In this document: piece by piece, positions 39,528 through 48,400 of the stretch
Position numbering within the stretch: position 1 is the first letter of the stretch
How the letters are laid out: each line of letters starts with the position of its first letter
Translations under genes and position numbers: made by a program
The notes under the pieces: generated by a model
What the model saw: only the letters and a program-made list of their open reading frames with translations
Told to the model about the DNA's origin: nothing
Database searches by the model: none
Source: Nitrospirota bacterium
GTDB lineage: Bacteria; Nitrospirota; Nitrospiria; Nitrospirales; UBA8639
Reading direction: 5' to 3'
NCBI GenBank assembly: GCA_011088105.1
Contig: JAALKI010000002.1
Location: 62,001-126,000 of the forward strand
Length of the DNA stretch: 64,000 nt

Positions 39528-40223
39528 TCAACTCACCGCCTTGATCTTGTCGAGACGACAGAGGACATTAACCACTTCTTGCGAATCCGTGACCCAACCG
39601 AAGATCCCGCCTTGCGCCTTGATCATTTCGAGCCCAACGCGTTGAAATTCTGGGAAGTAGGATCCGACACAATCAGAGATCACCAGGCACTCGTACCCGC
39701 GATCATTGGCCTGGCGCACGGTGGTGTGCACACAGACTTCGGTCGTCACGCCGCAGACGATCAAGGTAGCGATTTTGTTATTCTGAAGGATAAGCTGCAA
39801 ATCAGTTTTGTAAAAGGACCCCTTGCCAGGCTTATCGATCACCGGTTCTCCCGCCGCAGGGTAGAGTTCAGGAATAATATCGTGGCCATGTTCGCCTCTG
39901 ATCAGAACACGACCCATCGGACCCTGATCGCCAATTCCAACTTTGAGCTTGCCGCGCGCCAGTTTTGCTGGTGGCGCATCGGCCAGGTCCGGTCGATGGC
40001 CTTCACGGGTATGAATCACGACCATACCGATATGACGGGCAGCCTCGAGCACGCATTTGCAAGGCTCAATGGTGCTGCGTAATAACGACACGTCGTTGCC
40101 AAGCATTTCGCCGAACCCCCCAGGCTCTAGGAAATCCCGTTGCATGTCGATAATCAACAACGCTGTGGTTGCAGGATCAAACTGCAGCGGATAGGGCTCT
40201 GCATTGAAGCTGCTCTGGCTCAT
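39528..40223 (-). CDS. Isochorismatase-fold cysteine amidohydrolase, biuret-hydrolase-like (copy 1)
   Basis: This protein is 231 residues long from the ATG at 40223, with GAGG six bases upstream; a TTG at 40253 is less likely. The catalytic triad of the family is visible: Asp in LLIIDMQRDF, Lys in DKPGKGSFYKTD and Cys in CGVTTEVCVHTT. Overall similarity to biuret hydrolase is strong (HTREGHRPDLAD, RVLIRGEHGHDIIPEL), but several places differ from the second copy at 50059. It hydrolyses an amide or ureide C-N bond, releasing ammonia or a carbamate. It lies between the AtzF-C-like and DUF2877 genes. Confidence 0.85.
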   Translation of the reverse strand: MSQSSFNAEPYPLQFDPATTALLIIDMQRDFLEPGGFGEMLGNDVSLLRSTIEPCKCVLEAARHIGMVVIHTREGHRPDLADAPPAKLARGKLKVGIGDQGPMGRVLIRGEHGHDIIPELYPAAGEPVIDKPGKGSFYKTDLQLILQNNKIATLIVCGVTTEVCVHTTVRQANDRGYECLVISDCVGSYFPEFQRVGLEMIKAQGGIFGWVTDSQEVVNVLCRLDKIKAVS

Positions 40224-40280
40224 CCGTGCCTCATCTCCGACCGTCGTTTCCAAGCATAATCTCTTTTTGAGGAACTTCGG

Positions 40281-40670
40281 CTATCGAATCTCTTTGTCTT
40301 TACTCGAAACGTAAGCACGCCAGTCGCCGAAATGCGAAATATCCTGATGCTGGTCTTCGGCCAATTCGCGTGGATACAGGATACCGTTCACAATACGTCC
40401 GTCGTCGAGCTTGACCGGACCGCAATAAAGATTAGGCGGCTCGCCCTCCTCGACCCGGCACCAGATCTCATCACTCATCCGATATAGTTCTCCAACCACC
40501 GAGAACCCACCACTCTCAACTTCAAACATACCTGGATGGCGATCTCCAATCGAATAGATGCGATAGATAGGAGCCGTACGAAACTCACCAAGAAATTCTG
40601 CGCCATCCAGGTTGCCGTGTAACGCGAGACCTCGCATGAGCGTACCGTTGACGAACAGTTCGAATGCCAT
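40281..40670 (-). CDS. Stand-alone allophanate-hydrolase C-terminal-like domain protein
   Basis: This 129-residue protein resembles only the C-terminal domain of allophanate hydrolase (AtzF/DUR1,2), a gamma-glutamylcyclotransferase-like fold: VNGTLMRGLALHGNL, YRIYSIGDRHPGMFEV, and the closing LDDGRIVNGILYP...DISHFGDWRAY. In yeast allophanate hydrolase this domain handles the second step, breakdown of N-carboxycarbamate. The amidase domain is not present in the island. Expression with biuret-hydrolase-like and transcarbamoylase genes hints that it acts on an unstable carbamate-type intermediate. Confidence 0.65.
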   Translation of the reverse strand: MAFELFVNGTLMRGLALHGNLDGAEFLGEFRTAPIYRIYSIGDRHPGMFEVESGGFSVVGELYRMSDEIWCRVEEGEPPNLYCGPVKLDDGRIVNGILYPRELAEDQHQDISHFGDWRAYVSSKDKEIR

Positions 40671-40750
40671 GTTTTTCGTAGCTCTCTAGTAAAACGCCGG
40701 TTGATCAATGCCGTTTTCTGTCATGCGTAAGGAGGCATCGGCAGATGCAG

Positions 40751-41224
40751 CTAATACGGGTGGTACGCGTGAGAAGCTCGCCACTCCTGGAACAGTTGCT
40801 GGCATTCCTGCTTCAGAACTCCTGGAACCAGATTGACATTGCTCTTGCCGATTCGAAGCAGCTCTTTGGCAGGAAGAGTCAGTTCATTGAAACCTATCGC
40901 GGTCGCGTCATCAATGGTAGATCCATAGTAGACGGTTTCTACTCGTGCCCAGTGGAGTGCTGCTATGCACATGGGGCAGGGTTCACATGTACTGGCCACT
41001 AGGGCACCGGTGAGGTGAATGTTGCCAACGTTCCGACACGCTTCGCGCAAGGCTACAATCTCTGCATGAGCCGTGATGTCCGTAGAGGCAAGTACATGGT
41101 TGTGTGCAACGGCAACGACCTTTCTGCCTATACGAATCGCACATCCGAAAGGACTCTGCCCCTGGGAGATACCTTCCCAAGCTGCTTTGAGGGCAAGTTG
41201 CATGAGTGATTCTGCTTCGGTCAC
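40751..41224 (-). CDS. Cytidine-deaminase-fold nucleobase deaminase, guanine deaminase-like
   Basis: This protein is 157 residues long from the GTG at 41224, which follows AGGGAG; another GTG at 41263 would add 13 residues. It has the zinc motifs HAEIVALREAC and CEPCPMCIAALHWAR of the deaminase superfamily, and its overall length and GFNEL segment resemble the GuaD-type guanine deaminases rather than tRNA deaminase TadA. It would release ammonia from an amino-substituted ring compound. It is the first gene of the left half of the nitrogen locus, about 80 bases before the AtzF-C-like gene. Confidence 0.8.
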   Translation of the reverse strand: MTEAESLMQLALKAAWEGISQGQSPFGCAIRIGRKVVAVAHNHVLASTDITAHAEIVALREACRNVGNIHLTGALVASTCEPCPMCIAALHWARVETVYYGSTIDDATAIGFNELTLPAKELLRIGKSNVNLVPGVLKQECQQLFQEWRASHAYHPY

Positions 41225-41410
41225 AAGACACTCTCCCTTGCTAAACTTTCTGTATTCTGTCACGCCTTAGCGTTAAATTGCTGCCTGTCTTGGAGAAAAA
41301 AGGAACGGTAAAATGAGTCATTGAATTGCCAACCTAGGTGACAGAAAACAGCCTTGTCTTGTCTCAGGACAAGTAGATATGACCAATGAAAAAGGCTTTG
41401 TCTTGAGCCC

Positions 41411-41770
41411 TCAGGTTTCCATCATCTCCAAGCGGGTATCAAACTCATGGCCGCACTGAACACAACGAATACAGTCTGACCCCACCATGGTCTCATCATC
41501 CCGAATTCCCATACCTCCGCAATCGGGACATCGGGTTAACTGGATCTTCTGATCATCCACGGTCTCGTACCGTGTTCCACGGAAGCAATACACTGGTTGG
41601 CCATCAAGAACCCAAGGATTTCCGGCTTTATCAACCACCGGCAAGGCAATGTAATGACGAGCCGCATAGGCCTCCTGCTCCTTTCGGGTCGGAAGGCCGT
41701 CTTGAACCAGTTTCCCTGTTTTCAATTCGTAGAGGCCGCCATCTTTGGGTATGACTTTTGTAGGTCCCAT
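41411..41770 (-). CDS. Zinc-ribbon protein of unknown function
   Basis: In this 119-residue protein the C-terminal third has two CxxC pairs (RCPDCGG and CIRCVQCG) forming a zinc ribbon; the N-terminal part is polar and unfamiliar. A strong AGGAGG ribosome site precedes the ATG. It stands between the deaminase and the CBS gene and has no obvious part in nitrogen metabolism. Confidence 0.6.
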   Translation of the reverse strand: MGPTKVIPKDGGLYELKTGKLVQDGLPTRKEQEAYAARHYIALPVVDKAGNPWVLDGQPVYCFRGTRYETVDDQKIQLTRCPDCGGMGIRDDETMVGSDCIRCVQCGHEFDTRLEMMET

Positions 41771-41881
41771 CTTCTACCTCCTGGTAAGGGGAGCCAGATG
41801 TTACACTGAAAACTCGAGGATGAATTATGACATAGCCAAACTTCTAAAGGGGAGTCCCTCAGCAAGCCTGGGTACAGTGTT

Positions 41882-42262
41882 CTAAGCCCGCCAAGTAAAG
41901 TACGCTAAGAGATCCCCAACGGAAATAATGCCAACCACTTTTCCTGTTTCGCGCACCACGAGATGTCTCACACCAAGATCCCTCATTTTATCCTGCGCAT
42001 CCAGAAGCGTCTGGGTCGTATCGATGCTATTCAGGGGAGTTGTCATGATACTCTCCACCGTCGTGTTCTCTAAATCTTTCCGCTCGGCCACAGCCTTTCG
42101 CACCAGTTCTCTATCAGTCACACTGCCAATGAGTTCTCCACCTTTTTCGATAAAGAGAGCGCCCACTCGTTCATCACGCATTTTTTTGGCAGTGTCGGCG
42201 ATTGACGTCTCGCAAGGAATTTTCTTAAGGTTTTTACTCATGACTTCTGTGATCGAAACCAT
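41882..42262 (-). CDS. Two-CBS-domain protein
   Basis: This 126-residue protein consists of two CBS motifs (SITEVMSKNLKKI...IGSVTDRELV and VESIMTTPLNSI...VGIISVGDLLAYF). CBS pairs bind adenosine nucleotides and sense energy or ionic state. It is a free-standing pair, common in nitrifiers and many other bacteria. An AAGGAGG site precedes the ATG. Confidence 0.85.
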   Translation of the reverse strand: MVSITEVMSKNLKKIPCETSIADTAKKMRDERVGALFIEKGGELIGSVTDRELVRKAVAERKDLENTTVESIMTTPLNSIDTTQTLLDAQDKMRDLGVRHLVVRETGKVVGIISVGDLLAYFTWRA

Positions 42263-42295
42263 GATCTGGCCCTCCTTCCTCGTTGAGATGAGTAA

Positions 42296-42403
42296 CTAGC
42301 CATTCTCGTTTCCTATAGGATCCAGGCCCTTTGCCTCTCTGTATTGCCTTGCCCCAGCGGACCAGAAAATATCATACATTTCGACCTGCTCCCGCCAGCT
42401 CAT
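42296..42403 (-). CDS. Possible 35-residue protein coupled to the RelE-type toxin
   Basis: The frame begins with ATG at 42403, overlapping the toxin stop (ATGA), and encodes MSWREQVEMYDIFWSAGARQ plus 15 more residues. Translational coupling is the only support. I know no family for it, and it may be chance. Confidence 0.3.
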   Translation of the reverse strand: MSWREQVEMYDIFWSAGARQYREAKGLDPIGNENG

Positions 42404-42687
42404 GATGGCTTTGTCACCGTGCGGCCTCGATACAGTTGCCCACGGATACCAATCCGGTGTATGTCCACAACGTGGTTCTCCCAATCAATTGAATAGAGAA
42501 TGCGCCACGCCCCGACCGCGTACTGGGCAATGCCAGGTAAATCCGCGTCCAGGGGCTCGTGTCGAAGATTCTCGACATTGGAGGCTAGCCACTTCGTCTT
42601 ATCAAAAAGACGCTGTGCCATGCCCTTCTCGGTAGCCAGAAGGTCATCAATCACTGAAGGCAGGTAGGCGACACGATACCAAGCCAT
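42400..42687 (-). CDS. RelE/ParE-superfamily toxin
   Basis: This 95-residue protein has the RelE/HigB-like pattern: YRVAYLPSVIDDLLA at the start, KTKWLASNVENLRHEPL, and AWRILYSIDWENHVVDIHRIGIRGQLY split over the core strands. These toxins cut mRNA on the ribosome or block gyrase. It begins six bases after the stop of the antitoxin-like gene, the standard order for many type II systems. Confidence 0.8.
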   Translation of the reverse strand: MAWYRVAYLPSVIDDLLATEKGMAQRLFDKTKWLASNVENLRHEPLDADLPGIAQYAVGAWRILYSIDWENHVVDIHRIGIRGQLYRGRTVTKPS

Positions 42688-42693
42688 GCCACG

Positions 42694-42897
42694 TCACCAA
42701 TGCAGGCCCAGTTTTTCAGCTATTTCGTCTCCGGTGACCCGTTCCGAGGAGGCCAGGGACTGCTTCAACCGGGCACGGACGGTCTCATCCAGGGGTAGGC
42801 CCAGATCAGGATCACCCAACAGCTCACACAGACGATCGTCCACTATGCCATTGACAAGCTCTTTAAATTCCTTCAGAGAAAGATCGGAAAGATTCAT
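42694..42897 (-). CDS. Antitoxin partner of the RelE-type toxin
   Basis: This small acidic protein of 67 residues starts at the ATG at 42897, which has GGGAG eight bases upstream; an ATG at 42912 is the alternative. The sequence LKEFKELVNGIVDDRLCELLGDPD is helical and resembles PhD/DUF-type antitoxins associated with RelE/ParE toxins. It lies directly before the toxin. Confidence 0.65.
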   Translation of the reverse strand: MNLSDLSLKEFKELVNGIVDDRLCELLGDPDLGLPLDETVRARLKQSLASSERVTGDEIAEKLGLHW

Positions 42898-43107
42898 TGT
42901 GCAGGCTCCCATTACTTGGGAGAATACGCCCGTTGTGGATAGTCAGCGAATGAATTGCCCGGTGATCATACGGAGGAAACGCGGCCAAAAGCAATGTGGC
43001 AGAACAACTCAGGGGCGGTTAAGAAAACGGAGAGTGGCTATATGAAGGAACGATGAAACGATGCAAGCCCATGTAGAATTTTTTGATTTACGAAAGGAGC
43101 GATCGTC

Positions 43108-43479
43108 ATGAACACGCCCGGCCATCTCCATGCGATTACCATTGAGAAAAATCCGAATCGCATAAAAGTGACGTTTAATAGGACGGTGATTGCCGATACC
43201 CGACAAGCGTTAATACTTCGTGAAGGCCTGTTGCCACCAGTGAACTATATACCACGGGAAAATGTGTACATTTCTTACTTTCAAAGGACGAGTCACACTA
43301 CGCGCTATCCGTTGAAAGGTGACGCATCATACTTTACCGTCAGTGTGGAAGATCGAATCGCCGAGAACGCGGTCTGGACCTACGAAACCTCGTTCTCCTC
43401 CGTGGCCGACATTAAAAATCACGTCGTCTTTTATCCAGAAAAAATGAATGCGATCGAAGGACCTCCTCATGAAGGATAG
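43108..43479 (+). CDS. DUF427 family protein
   Basis: This 123-residue protein has the DUF427 features (ITIEKNPNRIKVTFNRTVIADTRQALILRE, split; YPLKGDASYFTV; WTYETSFSSVADIKNHVVFYP). The biochemical role of the family is unknown. AAGGAG lies eight bases before the ATG. It is one of the few plus-strand genes of the island. Confidence 0.85.
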   Translation: MNTPGHLHAITIEKNPNRIKVTFNRTVIADTRQALILREGLLPPVNYIPRENVYISYFQRTSHTTRYPLKGDASYFTVSVEDRIAENAVWTYETSFSSVADIKNHVVFYPEKMNAIEGPPHEG

Positions 43480-43673
43480 AGAAGATGAATGATAATCGAG
43501 ATGCAGATAACAAAAGATTTGACTCTTAACTGTCTAACTCTGACAAACCGAACCTCTCATGGAAATGTGGCACTGCACAACCTAATTTGTTTTCCTATTA
43601 CGATCTGTTATGGATTAATGATGGAACTACGGCTGGCGGTTTCACCGGACCTGAGGAACATTTCCCCAAAAAA

Positions 43674-44264
43674 TTACAACTCTTTTTGACTACCTCTTTT
43701 CGATACTCCATCTGCATAATCAACTAGGATGCCTTCCGTTAAACAAAAAATCGTAGCAGCAATGCTTAAGACAAAAACAACATAATTACTAACAAGGATC
43801 AACTTAGCGCGGCGTATGGATGGCTCTTTCCAGACCTTGTTTCGATCCTTTAATGAAACATCCTTAATAAGATCGCTCTTTGAGCCGATATTTTCTGTTT
43901 TCATGTATTCTGCGTACTCCTCGGTCATTTTAGTCCCTGCCATATACTTGGCTTCACTGCCTTCGGGAAAATTAAAGGAAAGTCGGTCGTGGTTCCAAAA
44001 GTAAGTCATAGAGGCTACTATGGATCCAACAAAAAATACCGTAGCGGCTGTGAGCCACCTCTGCTTAAATTTTGATCTTTCTTGATTCTTCGTTATGGCT
44101 GAAATAAAAAGGAAGAGACAAAGTGTTAGCACAGAAGCTAAACCCACCGAGAAATGGGTACCTGCCTCTTCTGGCGGGGCAATCCTCTTAAAAACCCCCC
44201 CAAACGCGGCTAGTAAAAAACTAACAATCCCAATGGCTTTAGCTAACACGTTCTTTGAGGGCAT
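43674..44264 (-). CDS. Membrane protein of unknown function, third gene of the WD40-caspase set
   Basis: This 196-residue protein has about four transmembrane helices (residues around 9-24, 39-58, 70-90 and 155-177) and a polar stretch between the third and fourth. No family is recognised. It begins 9 bases after the end of the repaired LysM-like gene, so it is co-transcribed with it and with the WD40-caspase gene. Confidence 0.55.
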   Translation of the reverse strand: MPSKNVLAKAIGIVSFLLAAFGGVFKRIAPPEEAGTHFSVGLASVLTLCLFLFISAITKNQERSKFKQRWLTAATVFFVGSIVASMTYFWNHDRLSFNFPEGSEAKYMAGTKMTEEYAEYMKTENIGSKSDLIKDVSLKDRNKVWKEPSIRRAKLILVSNYVVFVLSIAATIFCLTEGILVDYADGVSKRGSQKEL

Positions 44265-44273
44265 GTCCCTTAC

Positions 44274-45372
44274 CTACTCATTCACAATTAAATCAGTTTT
44301 ATAGGTATCCTTGTTTCCCCGCTTGATGACCTCCACGGGTTTGGGATTGATATCCTCTTTTTTACCTCCAGGCTGACCCGTCCAAAAAAATAATTTGCTT
44401 CCGGAAGTGAAGCGGTAGCCGGAGAACTCACGTGTTCAAATTGTTGCACCTCATCTTTGTCAAGCTCGGTTGAACTAGTCCTCCATATGAATTTCGTAAC
44501 ATAATACACAATGCGCGGCTCAATAACCTTACCTTCTTTATTTATCGTCCGCACTTCCACATCAACGAGGGGGGGAATGGAAGATACATTCCACCGTCCC
44601 CTTTTTCCTCCATAAGGCCAGCTATCCTCCCTTTTGTTTCCTCAGCAAGCATGTAGATAGCATCAGCCTGTTCACTTGTAATTCTTCGCTGCTCGGTGAT
44701 AGCGTCTCTGAGAATGCGATTGAGCATCGCTATTTCGGCATTAAACTGTAATATTGCCTTTTTATTCAGAGGTCTAATTCTCCTTTCCATTACTTTTTTG
44801 ACGAGACCTACAGACTGCCTGAAATTGTTTACTGACAGAAACACTCTTTCTCTGTCTTCAGAAGACTCGAACTTTTCTATTCCGACTTTTGACAGATTTT
44901 GCTTAAAACCTTCAAGTGTTTTTACTCGTCTCCAGAATTCTTTTTTTAGTTGATGATCGGTCGTGAGCCTAACCAACTTCCCCTCCTCGAGAGACTTGCT
45001 TAATTGTTCTCCACCCTCAATCTTTGGAACAACGAGTTCTGAATTCGACAAGAGCGTCTTTTCATCTAATCCCGGATTAAGGCTGTAGAGTAAACCAATG
45101 GATTCCCCATCTGCTTCAATCCTCAAACGCTTCTCAAGGAGTGTTTGAATATTCTCGCCCTTTTTCAGCGTGACGGTCTGCGAGGTTAATTTAATCTTCG
45201 TCGCATCAAGTGGCACAGAAGAATGATCGTGGGGATTTATTAATCGAAAAGACAGGTCTGAGCCCAAGACATCTTCCGCATGTAGGGATTCCCCAAGGGA
45301 GAGTAATGTAAGGGACCATATAAGAAACGTTATGAGAAGTGTCACTATCAAAGGTTTTAGGGCTTCTCGCAT
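44274..45372 (-). pseudogene. Exported LysM-like protein, split by two single-base frameshifts
   Basis: The first part (276 codons from ATG at 45372) has a signal peptide, a LysM-like segment (VTLKKGENIQTLLEKRL, LYSLNPGLDEKTLL, SELVVPKI) and a helical middle. It stops at 44542. Adding one base at the C-run at 44569-44575 gives a natural continuation, PPLVDVEVRTINKEGKVIEP; adding one at the T-run at 44358-44363 gives KKEDINPKPVEVIKRGNKD and a stop at 44274-44276. The repaired length is a whole number of codons (366 residues). Because both sites are homopolymers, sequencing error is as likely as decay. It is the middle gene of the WD40-caspase set. Confidence 0.65.
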
Positions 45373-45427
45373 AACTCAACCTCACAGATTCAGTCCCTGG
45401 GTTTGTTGTTGCTCTCATACATGTTCT

Positions 45428-48400
45428 TCATTCTTTTCTTGTTAATACCAGTTCCTTATGAATATATCCGCGGCGTTTTATAAAATCGAAAAGCTTCGGT
45501 TTCTGAGGCCCAGCAGTTTGGTTATCTGGTACCACTTCTTGGTACAGCTTGGGAACCCGGCGTTCCGCATAACGCAAGATATCCTGAAGCGTGAACCTCC
45601 CGTCTTGAACTGCTTTTCCTTGTTCAATCCCCTCTTTGACGAGCGCATAAGTCAGGAGACTGTATCCCCGTGCCCACGCGCTGTCCTTCGCCTGGGTCGC
45701 GGTTAGTACTGGCATTTGTTTATCGTAGGCAAGTTGCCCTAATCCTCTGCTCCCCATGGGACCTGGCTTGAATCCTTTGCCCTCCACTGCCGCCGCATAA
45801 CATGCATCAATGATTAACACCATCTGCTCGGACTCCATTTCGCCCAACCAGAGAGCAAGCTCTTGACTTGAGATCGCGCGGCTCAACAGCTTGTTCGTCA
45901 CTTGCTTTCCGCTATCTCGACCAAGGTCATAGGGTAGTAAGTAAAACTCACCATGCTTATCGGTAATGCCGTGAGTCGAAAAAGAAATGATGACTAAATC
46001 CTCAGGGCGGACTTTTTGAATTATAGTTTTATATTGGTCCGGAAATTCAAACAAGCGCTTCGAATCTTCTCGCTTACCGAGCAACCAACCAAACACGGTT
46101 CGAATGTTCTCTTTGGTGGGAAGGATAGGCGGTGGCCGGTCTTTGAAGTCTGCCTGGTCATCTTCAAAATCGGGATTCGAGTGGTTTGTAATCAGGGGAA
46201 TTGCAACGACCTTATCGAATTGGTTCGATTGTTTAAGATACTTCGTTAAAGTGTCTCTCGTAATTTCCGCATCATCGGATGCAAACGCCAGACGCCATGG
46301 AAGGGCTTCATTGTCCCCCACACCCACTGTTATCACATAGGCCTTTCGCTTGACAGGTTTCAATTCAAACGGGGATATGTTGATAGACCGTGTAACCGTC
46401 GGACTCTTGACTCGATCCTTGTTGAACGCATAGGCTGAAAACTCAGTTTCTGTATACTCAAGAGAAAAGGCTACATTCTTAACCTTTCCGGTAATACCTG
46501 CGTACTGACGTACCTGGGCACCGCTGGCACGATTCCATAACCGGACGCTCTTGTCTTCGCTCCCCGTGAGCACGTAACGGCCATCTGGAGACATCGCCAC
46601 TGCGGTGATGGCCTCCGTGTGGCCTATAAACCGTCGGACCTCAACAGCTTTATGTCGACTATCAAAAAATTTCGTATTAAGTCCAGCTAAATCCCAGAGT
46701 ATTGCGCTTTCATCATCGCTGCCTGTCACAACGTATGGTTCATTTGGTGCGTAGAATATAGATCTCACGCTCCCGGAGTGTCCGACGAGGTGGTATTTTT
46801 GCTCATCGTATGGTCTTCGATCCCAATTCCAGATCCGGACAATTCCATCGGCGTGGCTTGTGATATTCCAACCGAACCCCGGACCATTGCCAAAGACCTC
46901 TATCCCAGGGTATTCCATGTGATCAATTTCCGCACCCGTCTCCACGTTCCAAGAGCGAATAGTGCCATCCTGGCTTGCAGTCAGCAATGTTCCCCCTGTT
47001 AAGAACGTGGCAGCTGATATATTCCCCCTACGACGTTTAAGGGTATGGTGTTCTGTAATTGCCATTGTATCCCAGACCTTCATCACACCATCTGAGCTGG
47101 CACTAAAGACAAAGCGCCCGTCTAGGGAAATAGCAGAGGCATTGAGTGTGGCACCAGGTGGGGAGAATGTATGGACCGGAACACCGGTCGAGGCTTCCCA
47201 AGACATGATATTGCCATTAGTACTGACAGCAATTACCTGGTTGCGACCTGTTCTGCGTGGAATTCCTAGAGCAAATTTTTTTTTGGCTTTCCCGGTTGGG
47301 TCCAACTTAATTTGGGTGGCTCGACGCCAAGCCTCAAGTTTTCTTTGCCTTCCAGCTTCCGGAGCAAGGAATGGTTTTTTGTCTGTGCCGCCCCACTGTG
47401 CCACGAGATAGCCATCCCGGAACAGCCGCAGTCCATGAACACCCGAATCTTTCAGGATAGGAGATTCTCGTCCAAGAAAAGTTTGGGTAACATTTTGTAC
47501 CTGCACCTCGACTTCGACAACGGACATCCCAGATTGCTCGCGAACTGATTCGAGCCGAGTAATTTCGACTTTCGGTTGCGCTCGATTCAGCGTCAGAATG
47601 TCACGTATAGCTGGCAAAGGATCTCCTGCAAGTAGCTTAGGCAAAAGACGTGGTTCGTAGAATTCCTGCATGAAAAGTTCTAGTGCCAATGGTTTAAAAG
47701 GATCATCTGGCAGCACCCAATGTAGCCCTGGGACATTACCTAGATTATTCGTATCAAATCGCCCGTCCGGTGAAATAACAATCCAGCTTGCGTCCAGTGA
47801 GGAGACCAGTCGGCAAAGCTCTTTTCCTTTGGCCACTTGCCACAATCTTGCAGTGCCGTCGTCACCGCCCGTAACTATTAATTGACCACTAGGGGAAAAA
47901 TCCACAGATCTTACCGGACCCCAGTGGCCATTAAACTGATAAACCTGCTTTGCCGTCGAAACCTCCCAAACACGGGCGGTACCATCGTTACTGCCGGTTA
48001 CCAACCAAAGACCGTTCGGAGAAAAGGCGAGGTCTCGCACAACTTCTTGGTGCCCCTTAAACCGCCTGATTGCTTTTTTGTCGATGACGTCCAAAAGAAC
48101 CGCATCACCGTTATCGAGCCCTACCGCAATAAAACGTCCTTTGGGAGAAACTGCCAAAGATTCGATCCCTTCTGGGTAACTCCTGAACCCGGGTAGTAAT
48201 TTCCCAGCAGAAAGATCCCAAATATCGAGTTCGAACTTTGTGCCAATGAAAACTTGTGAACCATCTGCGGAAAACTTAGCATCCCATACGTCAACTTCAC
48301 CCTTTGCGGGTTCGACAGTCTTAATAACTTCGCCTTTGGAAACATCCCAAAGAAACACACGGCCCATGCTGCCAATCACAGCTCTTTGGCCATCAGGTGA

